15,760 bases of DNA from Leptolinea sp964424035 (GTDB lineage: Bacteria > Chloroflexota > Anaerolineae > Anaerolineales > Anaerolineaceae). A model generated the notes under the pieces. The model worked only from the letters and a program-made list of their open reading frames with translations, was not told the DNA's origin and did not search any database. Shown one piece after another: positions 14,424-15,760 of the stretch. The stretch spans positions 1 to 15,760 of the forward strand of contig CAYRHB010000091.1 in the NCBI GenBank assembly GCA_964424035.1, written 5' to 3'. Position numbers and translations under genes: made by a program. The stretch's first letter is position 1. Each line of letters starts with the position of its first letter.

Positions 14424-15647
14424 ATGCTTGGATCCCCATTCGACCTACGAATCATAGCTCTGAAAATGGCAGCCCTGACTGCTGTGATCCTGCTGCTTCT
14501 ATTGTTTGCCAACATTGCGCACCGTGACCGCAGGAGGTTGAAATACTTTATCGGGTTTGCCATATTCCTGCAAACGGTTTACATGATCTGGCGTGTGCTC
14601 TTTACCATTCCTTTGTTCAACGCTGTGAGCATTGTGCTGGGCGGACTTCTTTTTCTGGCTGAGCTAGTCGCACTGGTGCAATCCACAACCCATCGGCTGA
14701 TGTTCCTGAATGACTTTACCCCGGTTGTTAAATCCCTTTCTGACCTGGATGAAGTACCTTCAGTGGATATCCTGATCGCTACCTATAATGAACCGGTCAG
14801 CGTGTTACGCAATACCGTTGCAGCAGCCACGTCCCAGAAGTATCCGAAGGAAAAATTCAAAGTCTATATCTGTGATGATGGCAGAAGGGAAGAGGTCCGG
14901 GATCTGGCGGAAGAATATGGAGCCATCTGGGCGATACGTGATGAACATACCCATGCCAAAGCGGGGAACCTGAACAGCTGCCTGCAAAACTATGCGAGCG
15001 GCGAGTTGTTCGCTGTCCTTGACGCTGATATGATCACCAAAACCACTTTCCTTGATAGGATGGTGGGATATTTTGATGATCCGAAGATGGCTCTGGTACA
15101 GGCACCCCAGGTTTTCTATAACCCCGATCCCTTCCAGAACAACCTTAAATTGTTTGAGGCCATACCCAATGAACAGGATTTCTTCATGCGGGAGGTACTT
15201 GAACGTCGTTCCCAGTTCAATGCTGTATTGAATGTGGGCAGCAATGCCCTTTTCCGCCGATCTGCGATCGAAGATATTGGCTGGATCCCGGTAGGAACCA
15301 TTACCGAGGATATGGCTACCAGTATGCTGTTGCAAGCCGGGGGATATAACACGACCTTTGTTAATGAGAATCTGGCCATGGGTCTTTCACCCGATTTCTT
15401 CGCCGATTATGTCATCCAACGTGACCGCTGGTGCCGGGGAAATATACAGGTCCTTAAGAAATGGAATCCGTTGAAATTGCCCGGATTGAGTTTCATGCAG
15501 CGTCTCATTTACCTGGATGGTGTGTTGTACTGGTTCTTCGGGCTTCAAAAGATGATCTATTACATCGGTCCAATGTTGTTCCTGCTGACCGGTATTCCTA
15601 TTTATTATTCTGATGTCTTCACCATGCTCCTATTCTTTGTGCCAACC
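14424..15647 (+). CDS. BcsA-like family 2 glycosyltransferase (cellulose synthase-like), 3' truncated
   Basis: The frame is open from ATG 14424 and is cut off by the contig end after 408 codons. Several N-terminal hydrophobic helices (about residues 13-31, 43-62 and 69-88) precede a cytosolic GT-A domain carrying all hallmarks of processive beta-glycan synthases: CDDG (150-153), HAKAGNLN, DAD (200-202), TED (294-296) and QRDRW (332-336). After these, a hydrophobic region resembling the channel-forming helices begins. Spacing is close to that of BcsA. It should polymerise a UDP- or GDP-sugar and export the chain across the membrane, but cellulose itself cannot be distinguished from other beta-glycans. 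The remaining helices and any PilZ domain are missing. The apparent continuation RSEERRVGKE is adapter-encoded and not part of the protein. Confidence 0.9.
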
Positions 15648-15677
15648 AGATCGGAAGAGCGTCGTGTAGGGAAAGAG
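15648..15677 (+). other. Illumina TruSeq adapter read-through (contaminant)
   Basis: The 30 bases starting AGATCGGAAGAGC and continuing GTCGTGTAGGGAAAGAG are the standard Illumina adapter seen when a read runs past its insert. They are fused directly onto the glycosyltransferase gene and are not genomic. Translated in the gene's frame they give RSEERRVGKE, a peptide typical of adapter-contaminated database proteins. Confidence 0.98.

Positions 15678-15760
<83 letters not shown>

Overview
The window looks like a metagenome-assembled or draft contig end from a member of the Chloroflexota, most likely class Anaerolineae. This is inferred from exported lipoproteins with Thr/Pro-rich spacers (for example around residues 61-85 of the deacetylase and 35-115 of the middle M23 protein), the actinobacterial-type inositol-phosphate synthase, moderate G+C and the overall gene mix. 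No rRNA, tRNA, CRISPR array, transposase or phage gene was seen. Two technical artefacts matter to any reader: a run of ten Ns at 7929-7938, and the last 113 bases (15648-15760), which are Illumina adapter plus poly-G and not biological.

Region 1 (81-4826, + strand) is a compact housekeeping run: a small membrane protein, selA (selenocysteine synthase), an M24 Xaa-Pro-type peptidase, tsaD (tRNA t6A synthesis), a tiny zinc-ribbon protein and an OsmC/YhfA-like protein. The first three genes overlap one another. tsaD follows the third after 13 bp.

Region 2 (12337 down to 4868, - strand) reads as one long transcription unit: ino1 (myo-inositol-phosphate synthase), a lipoprotein polysaccharide deacetylase, a HIT-family protein, then three tandem paralogous lipoproteins. 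Each paralog has a LysM-like segment, a helical lysozyme-like middle domain and a C-terminal beta-lytic-type M23 endopeptidase domain. Gaps are 45, 27 and 3 bp, then a 35-bp overlap, then 4 bp. The unit looks like a cell-wall and surface-polymer remodelling module. It converges on region 1 at about 4827-4867, where no clear terminator is visible.

Region 3 (12434 to end, + strand) starts with a TetR regulator divergent from ino1. Its promoter is near-consensus (TTGACA, 17 bp, TATTAT) and is bracketed by two inverted repeats that look like autoregulatory operators. Next come a membrane-anchored protein with a jelly-roll/CBM-like exported domain and, 13 bp later, a BcsA-like processive glycosyltransferase truncated by the contig end. 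These two may form a synthase/partner pair analogous to BcsA/BcsB for making and exporting a surface polysaccharide.

The most interesting biology is the triplicated three-domain lipoprotein, whose lysozyme-like domain seems to lack the usual catalytic glutamate, and the candidate BcsB-like partner of the BcsA-type synthase. All functional calls come from reading motifs in the sequence; no database search was run.
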